Source: Puia dinghuensis
Lineage (GTDB): Bacteria; Bacteroidota; Bacteroidia; Chitinophagales; Chitinophagaceae
Reading direction: 5' to 3'
Assembly: GCF_014642875.1 (NCBI RefSeq)
Contig: NZ_BMJC01000003.1
Coordinates: forward strand, 310,001 to 374,000
Length of the DNA stretch: 64,000 nt
Shown here: in pieces, positions 53,320-62,956 of the stretch
Layout of the letters: the number at the start of each line of letters is the position of its first letter
Numbering within the stretch: the first letter of the stretch is position 1
The notes under the pieces: model-generated
What the model was told of the DNA's origin: nothing
Database searches by the model: none
Seen by the model: the letters and a program-made list of their open reading frames with translations, nothing else
Position numbers and translations under genes: made by a program

Positions 53320-55280
53320 TGTGGATGCGACAAGTCCTTTAGAAAATCGGGATTGGCCTGGCCCATCGTCGGGTTTTCTGAGAAGAAGCCAAAGGGCATC
53401 AGCGAGAAACCGAAATGATGGCAGGGCATGACGGGCCATTCCTCGGGCCGGACGATGTGTGTGATGCCGGCCACATACCAGATAACAATATCATTGTTGC
53501 CGATGGGCCTGTTCTTCGCGGTCCATTGTTTTATCCCATCGTATACTTTATTGCTGGCCGGGTATCGGCCGGCGGGATATTCTTCCTCCTCGTTGTATTG
53601 CGTGACCCAAAACTGGTGGTCCAGGAAGCTCGCCTTTTTTCGGAGGACAGTGCCCGGTGGGGCAAAGGCCGCCGCCTGGCTTCCAGGCATGAGCATGTAG
53701 CCTGTATGCTGGCCCAGCGCATTATGGCTGTTGTTATTCATGATGTGCCAACAGCGGCTGCTCTGGTAATTAACGGAACGTTGCGCCTCCTGTTCGGTCA
53801 TAAAATGCGTATGCCCGACGACAAATGCATTGCCATAAGGATTGGCCGGGCCCGGGGGCACGAGCGTCGAATTCATTTCCATGACGCCATTGTCCGTGCT
53901 GCCGTCGACGTCCATGTCGAGGCGAAAGACGAAGAAGTGCTGGTGGTTGATGGCTTCTACGTGTGGTTTTACCAGCGTGCCAAAGGGCATGCCATTGTAC
54001 GAATGATCATTCTTGCCGGGTGGCTCCATCGCATTTGTCCGGTGTACGCCCTGGACTTCGACAATGCCGGTGAGTTCGATGTCGACATCGATGGTTCCAT
54101 CCTCTTTAAAACGCCAGGTGAAGCCATAGTCATAGTTCTCTATCTGTGTATAATATTTTATGGCCAGGTTGGTAGCGCGGCGGGACACCGTTCCATGCCG
54201 CCACAGCGTGCCACCATATTCTTCGAAGATGGCCACGGCATTGTCCAGTCGAAAAGGGACACCGGATTCGCGGTGGAGAGTGGCAGGCAGGTAAAAGGCA
54301 TTCTCCGGAGCATCGCTGCCGGGCGTCATCGGACGGGCAATACCCTGGCCCAGACGGTATTCGCCGGCGTCAAAGAAGTTATAGGCCGCCTGCAACAAGC
54401 CGGGAGAGCCGTAGGGCACGACCATCTCGGGCATGGACCCCTTGTATAGCACGGGGCGTTCGCGGCCGTTGTCCACCCAGCGTACATTATAAATAACAAG
54501 CCCTTCGCGGTTGTCGACGCCAAAGCGGAGCCGCCAGTTCTGCCAGGCGACGGACTGGCCGTCGATGCTTATCGAGCTGCCTTCGGGCTGAGTGATGCGG
54601 ATGGGAGCCGGCGCCTTCCTCGTGTCGTGGACGGAATCTTCTTCGAAATAATTGAGATCGATGCGCCCGCTGAACCGGCCTGGTTCATCAACGATCTTCA
54701 GCACCCGGCCCGTAGTGAAGTCGACATAGGCGAGGAGACCTTCGATGTCGATCTTGTTGCCCTTTATCCGCGGAAGCACCAATTGTTCGCGGTGGCCGAT
54801 CGGGGCAATACCCAAGTCTCCGGGGAAGATGGTGCGGTGGGTCACACCGGCGATGTTCAGGCCGCGTTTTCTTAGCGCCCGCACCCAGGAGGAGTCTTTT
54901 CGAACAATGATCTCGGCAGCGAGCGAATCGGCGTCGAGACCCATGCCGATGACATTGGAGATCTGCTTTACGGAAACCGGTTTTCCGGTGTTGAGATCGA
55001 CAACTGCTTCTGTTATACCGGGTTTTGCATAGTCGTAGAAGCTGACAAAGGCTTCGCGGCGAAAGGGAGACCCGGGCTGCCAGGAGAGCACTTCCTTTTT
55101 GGGCGGTTCCTTCAGGTTGATGATGTTATAGTAATCCGCACCGGTGACGAGATGATTATCCTGCAGGATCTGGACTACTTTTTTCATCTCGTCCGCGGTG
55201 AGGGGGTCAAGGGGATAGGATTGAGCGTTGGCCGATACGCAAAGCGCGATGGCGCTTGCAAGGAGAATAGAATTTCGCAT
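53316..55280 (-). CDS. Secreted copper amine oxidase
   Basis: 654 residues from the ATG at 55280, which starts a signal peptide (SILLASAIALCVSANAQ). The C-terminal catalytic domain has the topaquinone site Y383 in QIENYDYGFTW, catalytic base D305 in FFDAGEYRLG, copper ligands in NHQHFF (H446 and H448) and a third histidine in the ITHIVRPEEWPVMP segment, close to the E. coli TynA pattern. It should oxidise primary amines to aldehyde with hydrogen peroxide and ammonia, outside the cytoplasm. The gene is one base downstream of the GH9-thioredoxin gene in the same operon; finding this enzyme in a SusCD locus is unusual. It converges with BlaR1. Confidence 0.93.
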   Translation of the reverse strand: MRNSILLASAIALCVSANAQSYPLDPLTADEMKKVVQILQDNHLVTGADYYNIINLKEPPKKEVLSWQPGSPFRREAFVSFYDYAKPGITEAVVDLNTGKPVSVKQISNVIGMGLDADSLAAEIIVRKDSSWVRALRKRGLNIAGVTHRTIFPGDLGIAPIGHREQLVLPRIKGNKIDIEGLLAYVDFTTGRVLKIVDEPGRFSGRIDLNYFEEDSVHDTRKAPAPIRITQPEGSSISIDGQSVAWQNWRLRFGVDNREGLVIYNVRWVDNGRERPVLYKGSMPEMVVPYGSPGLLQAAYNFFDAGEYRLGQGIARPMTPGSDAPENAFYLPATLHRESGVPFRLDNAVAIFEEYGGTLWRHGTVSRRATNLAIKYYTQIENYDYGFTWRFKEDGTIDVDIELTGIVEVQGVHRTNAMEPPGKNDHSYNGMPFGTLVKPHVEAINHQHFFVFRLDMDVDGSTDNGVMEMNSTLVPPGPANPYGNAFVVGHTHFMTEQEAQRSVNYQSSRCWHIMNNNSHNALGQHTGYMLMPGSQAAAFAPPGTVLRKKASFLDHQFWVTQYNEEEEYPAGRYPASNKVYDGIKQWTAKNRPIGNNDIVIWYVAGITHIVRPEEWPVMPCHHFGFSLMPFGFFSENPTMGQANPDFLKDLSHPH

Positions 55281-55281
55281 T

Positions 55282-58224
55282 TTATTTAAATATTCGTCCC
55301 ATATAGGGGTCATCAAAAATGATCTTTCTCAGCTCTTCCGGGTCGATGGCTCCCTGCTTGGCATAGACGATCTTCCCACCCGGCTCTACGAGCAGGCTAT
55401 AGGGTAAGGCCCCCTGCCATTTGGGATCGATGGCTTCTATCAGTTTGTACTTATCGTCCCCGGTATAGATATAGTTTGGTGAAGAGGATTCCTGCTTTTC
55501 GAGGAAGCGGAGGGCTTTCGGACGGGCGGCGCTGTCGTCGGTGCTGATGCTGACCAGCTCGAAGCCGCGGTCGCGGTACATCCGGTTGAGCGTCACCAGT
55601 TGCGGGAATTCTTCGACGCATGGTACACACCAGGTGGCCCAGAGGTTGATCAACCGGAGTTTCTTACTGTCATTATGGAGGAGCCCGGCGATGCCGCCGA
55701 CACCGATGGTGTCGAGACTAACGGGTTCATGGGCCCAGGTGATGGCGGCCTTTTGCGTCCAGTTGCTTTTTTCGATCCATTTTATACTACAGCCAAACGT
55801 TTTTGTCACGGCCACCGGGGGTTCTTGCCCGGCGAGCAGCGCGTCGATGGCGTTGCGGGCGTCGAAGCTGTGGGGGGTCTTCGCCGGGTTCTCCTGGTCG
55901 TCGATGCGGCCGTTGTAGCGCAGGCGGCGTTGCTGGTCGAAGATAAAGATATGCGGCGTGGAGACAGGACCGTATTGCTTTGAGGCCATCTCGGTCTCGC
56001 CGTCGTACAAGTAGGGGAAATTGTAGCCAGCTTTCTTTGCGCGCACCTTCATGTCGTCGAATCCGTCACCGACATCGCTATACCCCAGCTCATCGATACG
56101 GAGGGCGGAAGGGGCGTTGGGGCTGATGGCGACGACCCGGACGCCTTTGCTTGCGTACTCGTTGGTCAGTTGGATGATACGTTTTTCATAGGCCTGAGAG
56201 GTGGGGCAGTGATTGCACATAAAGACGACGGCGAGAACCTTTGCGTCATTAAAATCCCGCAGGGTATAGGTCTTGCCGTCGACGCCCGGCAGGTTGAAGT
56301 CGGGGGCAGTGGCGCCGATCGCGAGGGTGGGATGGTCGTTGATGTGTTCGGCGTCGATGGTAGTAGCCAGTTTTTGCAGGGGCTGGCCGGCTGCGATGGC
56401 CAGCAGGTACCAGGCGTCGTGAGGCAGCCACTGTTCGGCCCAGCGCCAGTCATAGTCTTTTCCCGTCATGGCATAAGACAGGTTGAAGTCGATGTCGTCC
56501 TCGTCGTCGAGGCCGGATGTAATGCCGTTGACGATGCCGCCCGGGGCGTTGGTATATTCGAAGGTGCCGAAGAACCCATAGGCGGGGTTATTATGCCCGG
56601 TGCCTTGCAGCATGGAAGCATCGTAAGGGTTCAACCCCAGGACCCAGTTAAGCTGGTCGAGGGCAAAGGTTTCCAGTGAGTCGGTGAAATGCCCACCGAC
56701 TGCGGCAAAGAGAGGGATCGCGAGGCGCGCCGCGGCCGCCATAGAAGAAAGCCGGGCGTCTTCGCCCTGCCACCAGGGAGAAGCTTCACTGCCATGGGGG
56801 AAGAAGAAACCGCTGCGCCGGTGGCCAAGCGTATCCTGTACCAACTGCCGGCTATAGCCGAAGGGGTTGTTCACTTCGTGGGTGATAGCCAATTCATGCT
56901 CCAGCGACCGGTGGACAGCGGATTTGATGGCCGCCTGGGTGGCGCTTGTTGCATAAGGATAATAGTAGAGCAGGCTCACCAGGGGCAGGCCGGCATCTGC
57001 AGGATGGAAGAAGGGGCGATCGCGGTCATCTGCGCGCCAGTAGTCGGTGTAGTGGCCCCAGGTGGTAAGGCGGCCCACCAGCTGGTTAGCTCTTTTCTCG
57101 GCGGCGGCGCGATACCTGTCGGCACGGGTAGCTTTGTAGAGTTCGGTTGCAGCGCTGAGTGCGCAGTAGTCATCTACGATATTCTCTTTCCCGTCATTGG
57201 TCATGGCGGTATTCTCTTTTTCGAGGAAGGCGAAGGCGTCTTCCGCCGCCTGCAGATACCGGGCGTTGGAGAAGTCACCTGGAACACCGGTCATCGAAGC
57301 CATCGCAAGAGCAGCAATCGCCATTCCCCCACCCGACCGGAAACTGCTCTGATAGCTGCGCCAATCATTAACCGTACGATCGCCGCCAAAGGACTGGTCC
57401 TTTGATTGTTTGATGCGATAGCTCTGCTGTTCGGGCGAGATGCCCCTGTCCTTTGCGGCCTTGGCCGCACCGGGTGCGCCGATAGATCGATAGAAGGAGC
57501 CACCTTTGGCCTGAACCCGAACCAGGTAATCGGCCCCGTACATCGCCTCGTCCATGATGCGGCGAAGCATCTGGCGGTAGTCGGTGCCGGTGCGGCTGCT
57601 GAGCAGTTCGTTTGTCTTCAGCAGGCTATAGACGACCATGGGAACCTGCTGGGGATTGAAGTACGAGGAGAAAGACAGATGGGAGAGATGAATACCGTAG
57701 TCGCCGGTGGCGTCATACCAGCCGCCGTGGAGATCGAGGGTATCCGGCGTTGCGGGTGCAGCGGAGTTATGAGCAGCGGGCGGCAGCGGCAAATGGCTAT
57801 CCGCCTGGTCGATGAGTCCCGCAGAACGCTGCCCTTTGAAATAATAGAGAACATCGGACAACGTAGACTTCTCGAGGACGTTCTTCCCGATGAGGAAGGG
57901 ATAGGATGTTGCGCCGTGGCCAGCGCCTTCTACCCGCAGCCGGTAGGTACCGGCTGCGGAATAGGAGGTGAAATCGATAGTCCACAACTGCCAGTGTTTC
58001 CACTTGCTGACGGGGCCGCTAAACACCGGTTTACCAGTATAGACCGGCTTACCGGTAGTATCATCGATAAGCTGGAAAGACGTCAGCGGTATGCGGGTAT
58101 CCGCCATCACGAGGGCGCGTTTGGCTTTGTTGTGCTCGTAGCCAACCTGGTTGGTAAGAACACGAAGCGATTGGGCCCGGAGGAAAGCCGGAAACAAAAG
58201 CAGGAGAACGAAGAACGATCGCAT
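55282..58224 (-). CDS. GH9 enzyme fused to two thioredoxin-fold domains
   Basis: 980 residues; signal peptide (FFVLLLLFPAFLRAQ). An Ig-like CelD-N domain (about 18-113: VLTNQVGYEHNKAKRALVM) precedes a GH9 barrel (about 120-612) with LHGGWYDATGDYG (catalytic aspartates D171/D175), LGLNPYDASMLQGTGHNNP and a probable acid E597 (AEQWLPHDAWYLLAI). After a short linker comes a redoxin-type domain (about 631-808) with VFMCNHCPTS (C670, C673), then a TlpA-like domain (about 828-975) with LWATWCVPCVEE (C866, C869). The reading frame is continuous and no stop or frameshift is seen at the joins. GH9 acts on beta-glucans or related polymers; thioredoxin domains do thiol redox chemistry. It sits 11 bases after SusD. 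Confidence 0.87.
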   Translation of the reverse strand: MRSFFVLLLLFPAFLRAQSLRVLTNQVGYEHNKAKRALVMADTRIPLTSFQLIDDTTGKPVYTGKPVFSGPVSKWKHWQLWTIDFTSYSAAGTYRLRVEGAGHGATSYPFLIGKNVLEKSTLSDVLYYFKGQRSAGLIDQADSHLPLPPAAHNSAAPATPDTLDLHGGWYDATGDYGIHLSHLSFSSYFNPQQVPMVVYSLLKTNELLSSRTGTDYRQMLRRIMDEAMYGADYLVRVQAKGGSFYRSIGAPGAAKAAKDRGISPEQQSYRIKQSKDQSFGGDRTVNDWRSYQSSFRSGGGMAIAALAMASMTGVPGDFSNARYLQAAEDAFAFLEKENTAMTNDGKENIVDDYCALSAATELYKATRADRYRAAAEKRANQLVGRLTTWGHYTDYWRADDRDRPFFHPADAGLPLVSLLYYYPYATSATQAAIKSAVHRSLEHELAITHEVNNPFGYSRQLVQDTLGHRRSGFFFPHGSEASPWWQGEDARLSSMAAAARLAIPLFAAVGGHFTDSLETFALDQLNWVLGLNPYDASMLQGTGHNNPAYGFFGTFEYTNAPGGIVNGITSGLDDEDDIDFNLSYAMTGKDYDWRWAEQWLPHDAWYLLAIAAGQPLQKLATTIDAEHINDHPTLAIGATAPDFNLPGVDGKTYTLRDFNDAKVLAVVFMCNHCPTSQAYEKRIIQLTNEYASKGVRVVAISPNAPSALRIDELGYSDVGDGFDDMKVRAKKAGYNFPYLYDGETEMASKQYGPVSTPHIFIFDQQRRLRYNGRIDDQENPAKTPHSFDARNAIDALLAGQEPPVAVTKTFGCSIKWIEKSNWTQKAAITWAHEPVSLDTIGVGGIAGLLHNDSKKLRLINLWATWCVPCVEEFPQLVTLNRMYRDRGFELVSISTDDSAARPKALRFLEKQESSSPNYIYTGDDKYKLIEAIDPKWQGALPYSLLVEPGGKIVYAKQGAIDPEELRKIIFDDPYMGRIFK

Positions 58225-58235
58225 AGACTATTCTA

Positions 58236-59816
58236 TTAAAAATTACCTTTATTGACATCCCACCAGAGGCGCGTGCCGCCGTTATCGGGTCCGCCGAGCA
58301 ACTGAATGCCGACTTTCTCGGCTGCTGGGTTGAGGGTTGCTTCGCTCTGCGGGTAGGCCAGGCGGCGCACCTGGATCTTTGTATCGATGGTCCCGCCGCT
58401 ATTGTTGACGACGAGGGGAAATAATTGCGGATAGCCGGTGCGCCGGAATTCCGTCCAGGCTTCCTGTCCTTCGGGGAACATCGCCAGCCATTTCTGGGTG
58501 ATGATCTTCTCCAGTTTCCCCTCGTTACTGGCGCTGGGGTCCCATTTTATCGTCACGGTGGACGGGGCCGGAGCGTTATTCGCGCTGTTGAGATAGTCGA
58601 CATAGGCCGCCGGCGTGCTCGTGGCATCATTGACATAAGCCGCAGCCGATGCCCCCACACCATATTGCTGCATCGACGTCTGGATGCCCGTCTCGTAGTC
58701 CGTCTGTGCATCCCCCGCACCGGACCAACCCCGCAGCGCGGCTTCGGCCTTCAGGAACCATACTTCGGCTGCCGTCATGATCAATTCTGATGTGGAGATG
58801 GTAAATATAGTATTATAGTTGTATTTGGAGAACCCTGAGTAGAAGGGCTTCGGGGGAATACTGGAGCCGATGCGGATGCCGGTATATTCCGAGGTATACC
58901 CGGCGTTGGTGTCGGGCAGGAAATAGACCGACAGGCGGGGGTCGCTGTAGCCGTTCATATACGCACCGATGGAGGCGTTCATCGAGTTATCCCCATAGTT
59001 GTAGGTGATCTGATAATAATCGTTGCCGTTGGCCTGGCTGGCGAGAATGCCTGCATCGTCCGCCGGTGCGGCGAGCAAGCCACCTGAAGCGCCGAGGGCT
59101 TTTTCCGCCTGGGCCCGAGCGGTGGTGGGGTCAACCTTGGTGAGGTGCATCGCCAGCCGCAGCCGGAGGGAATTGGCCAGTTTCAGCCATTTGGTATAAT
59201 CACCGCCGTAGATGGCGTCATAGTTGGCCAGCGGTGTTTTACCGGGGTTTGCCGAGATATAGGCCTGGAGGTTAGCAGCGGCCGTATCGAGTTGAAGGAA
59301 CATCTGCTGATAGATGGATTGCTGGCTGTCATAGGGTACGCTTATCAGGGAGGATCCAACTTTGCTGTAGGGGACAGGACCGAACTTATCGGTAATACGA
59401 TCGATGGCTTCCACCTCGATGATGAGGGCGATAGCCCAGTAGTCCGGGTTGGAGGTTTGAACGCCGGAGAGGGCTACCTTGTTTTTGATGGGCCCGATGA
59501 GGTTGGTATAGATGCTATTGAAGGCTTCGGTATTCCAACCGTCGATAAAGACATAGTTGGCGTTGTCGAGGGCGAGGCCAAAGGTCTGATCGGGCATGGC
59601 ATAGCCTGCATAGATATCCGCGTTGAGGTTCTGCCCGATCTGGTAACCGTCGTCCGTCATGTACATGATCTCCTGCTCGAAGGGAATGAAGAGGGTGGCT
59701 ACCTGCAGGTTCTTATTGGGAATGCCGTTGGGATCGGTATTATATTCTTTAAAATCCTTTGTACAGCCGGCGAGGCAGGCAAGGAGGATAAAGATCAAAC
59801 TATATTGTAATTTCAT
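58236..59816 (-). CDS. SusD-like lipoprotein (SusD_2 type)
   Basis: 526 residues. Lipoprotein signal with Cys18 (LACLAGCTKDF). The N-terminus EYNTDPNGIPNKNLQ and TPR-like helices place it in the SusD-like group PF12771. It partners the SusC protein encoded 11 bases upstream. It ends 11 bases before the GH9-thioredoxin gene. It probably binds the glycan taken up by this locus. Confidence 0.92.
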   Translation of the reverse strand: MKLQYSLIFILLACLAGCTKDFKEYNTDPNGIPNKNLQVATLFIPFEQEIMYMTDDGYQIGQNLNADIYAGYAMPDQTFGLALDNANYVFIDGWNTEAFNSIYTNLIGPIKNKVALSGVQTSNPDYWAIALIIEVEAIDRITDKFGPVPYSKVGSSLISVPYDSQQSIYQQMFLQLDTAAANLQAYISANPGKTPLANYDAIYGGDYTKWLKLANSLRLRLAMHLTKVDPTTARAQAEKALGASGGLLAAPADDAGILASQANGNDYYQITYNYGDNSMNASIGAYMNGYSDPRLSVYFLPDTNAGYTSEYTGIRIGSSIPPKPFYSGFSKYNYNTIFTISTSELIMTAAEVWFLKAEAALRGWSGAGDAQTDYETGIQTSMQQYGVGASAAAYVNDATSTPAAYVDYLNSANNAPAPSTVTIKWDPSASNEGKLEKIITQKWLAMFPEGQEAWTEFRRTGYPQLFPLVVNNSGGTIDTKIQVRRLAYPQSEATLNPAAEKVGIQLLGGPDNGGTRLWWDVNKGNF

Positions 59817-59827
59817 GGTTGTCGTTT

Positions 59828-62800
59828 TTAAAATACTACGTTGAGTTTAAGACCAAAGCTGCGGACGGCGGGGAGGTTGAACACGTCTACGCCGCCAAGG
59901 CCATTGCTGGTGGAAGAAGTGATCTCGGGGTCATAAGGCGCTTTGCGGGAGAAGTAGAAGAGGTTTCTGCCGGTGATGGAGAGCCGCAGACTTTTAAGCG
60001 CGGAGCTTCGGACGGGCAGGTTATAGCCCAGGGCTGCTTCCCGGAGGCGGACCACCGTCGCGCTATAGACATATTGCCCCAGGGTCGCATTGCGGCCGCC
60101 GATGAAGGTATACCAGTTCTTCGGGTCGATCTGATTGACGGTCTTGTTTGTCGTTTCGTCTACACCATAAATAGGGACATAGCCGCGGTCGCGGGCTTCG
60201 CCGCTGACCTTCGAAACGCCATAGTAGTCGAGCATGCCCTGCATGACGGATATCACCTCACCGCCGAACTTCCCATCGACGAGGAGGCTGAGGGAGAAGT
60301 CCTTTACGGTAAAGCTGTTGTTCCAACCCAATTGGAATTTTGGCGCTGGGTTGCCGACGTCGGTAAAACCGTTCAGATCGCCGCTGCCCTGAACGGGAAA
60401 ATAATTGCCGTTACCGTCCGGAGTGAGGATGAGCCGGCCCTGGGCATCCTTTTTCAGGGTTTGTACATAAAGGTCGCCGTATTGCCCGCCCTTTGCGACA
60501 TATGTGTCATAGTTGCCGTTGCCGGGCGTAAGGTCGACGAGGTTTACCCCATCTTTGGAGTCGATGTCGATCACCTTGTTTATGTTCTTCGAGGCGTTGA
60601 TCGTCGAATTCCAGGTGAAGTGCTGGCGCTGCACCAGGTTATAGCCGATGGTGAACTCGATGCCCTGGTTTTGGATATTGCCCGCATTTATATTTCCCGA
60701 AGCATAACCGGAAGCCGGCAGGGGGACGATGGCGATGTCCTGGTTGATGGTGTTTGTCTTGTACCAGGTGAAGGCAAGACTGAGCTTATCACTGAAAAGA
60801 CGCATGTCCGTGCCAAACTCATATGCTTTCGTCTGCTCAGGCTTGAGGTTGGAGGGCGCCGCGCCATTGAGGACGGTGTTATTTGCCTGAGCGGTGTTCA
60901 CCGGGTTCGTCTGGTATTGACCCACGGTATTGCCTACCTGCGAGTAAGAACCGCGTACCTTCCAATAGGTGATCACCTGTGGCAGGGTCGTCATCTGGCT
61001 GATGACAAGGGACAGCCCGGCCGAGGGATAGAAATAATGGTTGTCCGGGGTGAAAGCGAGGTTGGACGACCAGTCGTTACGTCCCGAGAGGGTCAGGAAG
61101 GCGTAATTCTTATAGGAAAGATTGAGATTGCCGAAGACCGACTGGATTTGGTTGTGATAAGGCTGGTCAGTGCTGACGTTGCTGCCGTAGGCGCCGCTGG
61201 TATTACCCGCTGTAACGGGTGGCGCTACCTCGATATTCTGGATCGTGAAGAGGTTGGGGAAGAAGAGCCCATAGCCCTGGCCGGCGCCGGGGCCAAAGCC
61301 TATGCCGCTGGTGATGCCGTCATTGATGCTGCCGCCCAGCACACCGTCCACTTTCCAGTCGGCGGTGATGGGGATATTGAAGTTGCCGATGATGTCGCCG
61401 TATTCCTGCTGGACGGTACGATTATAACCGTTGAAGCTGCCGTTGCCGTTTGGCGCCGCGAGCGGCGGCAGCGTACCGGCATAGTATTTCTGGTCGCCAA
61501 CATCGGTGGTCCGATCGATATTGCCGCGAAGTTGCAGGCTGAACCAGGGTGTAAGGTCATACTTCAGGCTTACGTTAAGCAATATGCGGTTGCGGCTGTT
61601 CTCGTTGGTATTGCGGTTGATGATCCACCAGGGGTTCTGCTGCACGTCTTCAGTGAACGGCCAGTTTTGGGTGGTAGCGCCGTTGCCGCCGGCGACGGGT
61701 GGAAATTCGAATTGCCGTTTGTAAGGGCTGATATCCATGCCGCGCGGGAAGAAGTAGAGTCCGGTAAGGGGGTTGGAGTAGAAGCCGATGGCCGGACTGT
61801 TGTCGAGATGCTGCGTGATGTAGTTGACATTTCCGTCGACAGTCAGCTTGTTGTCGAGGAATTTAGCCGTCTCGTGAAAATTGAAGTTATTGCGGCTGAG
61901 TTTGTTCGTAGGTTCCACGCCGTGGGCCTCGGTATTGGTATAGGAGAAATAGGTCTGAGCGAGGTCTGTCCCGCCGGAAAGACTGATGGCATTGGTAAGG
62001 TTGGTGCCTGTCTGGAAGAACAGTTTGAGGTTGTCCGGCGAGCTATTGATCTTCGGCCCCCAACTATCGACGGCGCCGGCGCCGGTCTCCCCATAATGGC
62101 TTTGAAAGTCCGGGGTATAGGCTTTCTTTTCGAGCGAGGCCGACGAATTTACGTTGATCACGGTATGCCCGGCGTGGCCTTTTTTTGTGGTGATGACGAT
62201 GACCCCGTTGGCCGCCTGGCTGCCGTAGAGGGCAGCAGCGGATGCGCCTTTCAAGATCGTCATGCTCTCGATGTCTTCCGGATTGAGGTTGGAGATGCCA
62301 TCACCGCCTTCGGGGTTGCCGCCATAGGTACTGCTCATGGGTTGACCGAAGGGATTGCCTTCATTCGACATGGGTACCCCATCGATGACGTACAGCGGTT
62401 GGTTGTTGCCGCCCGTAGAGCGGTTGCCGCGGAGGATCACCTTTGTGGAGCCGCCGACGCCGGAAGCGCTCGGGGAGATGGTTACCCCGGCGATCTTCCC
62501 ATTCAGCGAGTTCATCAGGTTGTCGGTCTTGACATTGGTGAGTTCGTTACCACCAATTTGTTGGGTGGAGTAAGTAAGCGATCTTTCCGTTCGTTTGATC
62601 CCAAGGGCGGTTACGACCACCGTATTCAGGCTTTTCGTGTTGCCGGAGAGTTCGATGGCGAGGTCGCCTGTACCGGTGACCGTTGCTTCCTTAGTGGTGA
62701 GGCCGACGTAAGAAAAGACCAGGATGTCGCCAGACTTCACATCGAGCGAGAAACGGCCTTCGGCGTCTGTACGAGTGGCGGTTTTTGTGCCTTTTACTGT

Positions 62801-62923
62801 GACAGTCACACCGGCAAGCGGTTGTCCCGTTTCGTCGCGGACTATCCCTTTGACAGGGGTGGCGGTGACGGCCCCCGATGAAAGCAGGGGGATAAGGAAA
62901 AGTAAGAGCAGCAAATTTTTCAT
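59828..62923 (-). CDS. SusC/RagA TonB-linked outer-membrane transporter (GH9/amine oxidase locus)
   Basis: 1031 residues. Signal peptide (LLLLFLIPLLSSGAVTA), CarboxypepD_reg domain (about 22-105), SusC-like box LNTVVVTALGIKRTERSLTY, plug with GNRSTGGNNQPLYVIDGVPM and LYGSQAANGVIVITTKKG, and a barrel ending SFGLKLNVVF. It follows the propeller-like gene by 33 bases. The opposite strand has a 1020-residue open frame across the whole gene, which is a shadow. Confidence 0.95.
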   Translation of the reverse strand: MKNLLLLLFLIPLLSSGAVTATPVKGIVRDETGQPLAGVTVTVKGTKTATRTDAEGRFSLDVKSGDILVFSYVGLTTKEATVTGTGDLAIELSGNTKSLNTVVVTALGIKRTERSLTYSTQQIGGNELTNVKTDNLMNSLNGKIAGVTISPSASGVGGSTKVILRGNRSTGGNNQPLYVIDGVPMSNEGNPFGQPMSSTYGGNPEGGDGISNLNPEDIESMTILKGASAAALYGSQAANGVIVITTKKGHAGHTVINVNSSASLEKKAYTPDFQSHYGETGAGAVDSWGPKINSSPDNLKLFFQTGTNLTNAISLSGGTDLAQTYFSYTNTEAHGVEPTNKLSRNNFNFHETAKFLDNKLTVDGNVNYITQHLDNSPAIGFYSNPLTGLYFFPRGMDISPYKRQFEFPPVAGGNGATTQNWPFTEDVQQNPWWIINRNTNENSRNRILLNVSLKYDLTPWFSLQLRGNIDRTTDVGDQKYYAGTLPPLAAPNGNGSFNGYNRTVQQEYGDIIGNFNIPITADWKVDGVLGGSINDGITSGIGFGPGAGQGYGLFFPNLFTIQNIEVAPPVTAGNTSGAYGSNVSTDQPYHNQIQSVFGNLNLSYKNYAFLTLSGRNDWSSNLAFTPDNHYFYPSAGLSLVISQMTTLPQVITYWKVRGSYSQVGNTVGQYQTNPVNTAQANNTVLNGAAPSNLKPEQTKAYEFGTDMRLFSDKLSLAFTWYKTNTINQDIAIVPLPASGYASGNINAGNIQNQGIEFTIGYNLVQRQHFTWNSTINASKNINKVIDIDSKDGVNLVDLTPGNGNYDTYVAKGGQYGDLYVQTLKKDAQGRLILTPDGNGNYFPVQGSGDLNGFTDVGNPAPKFQLGWNNSFTVKDFSLSLLVDGKFGGEVISVMQGMLDYYGVSKVSGEARDRGYVPIYGVDETTNKTVNQIDPKNWYTFIGGRNATLGQYVYSATVVRLREAALGYNLPVRSSALKSLRLSITGRNLFYFSRKAPYDPEITSSTSNGLGGVDVFNLPAVRSFGLKLNVVF

Positions 62924-62956
62924 GACAGCGAGTTTTGGTTAAGAAATAGATGAGCC

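Noticed and set aside
59819-62881. A 1020-residue open frame on the plus strand across the SusC gene
   Set aside because: The minus strand encodes a clear SusC protein with signal peptide and plug motifs. The plus-strand frame has no recognisable domain and is explained by codon bias in a GC-rich gene.
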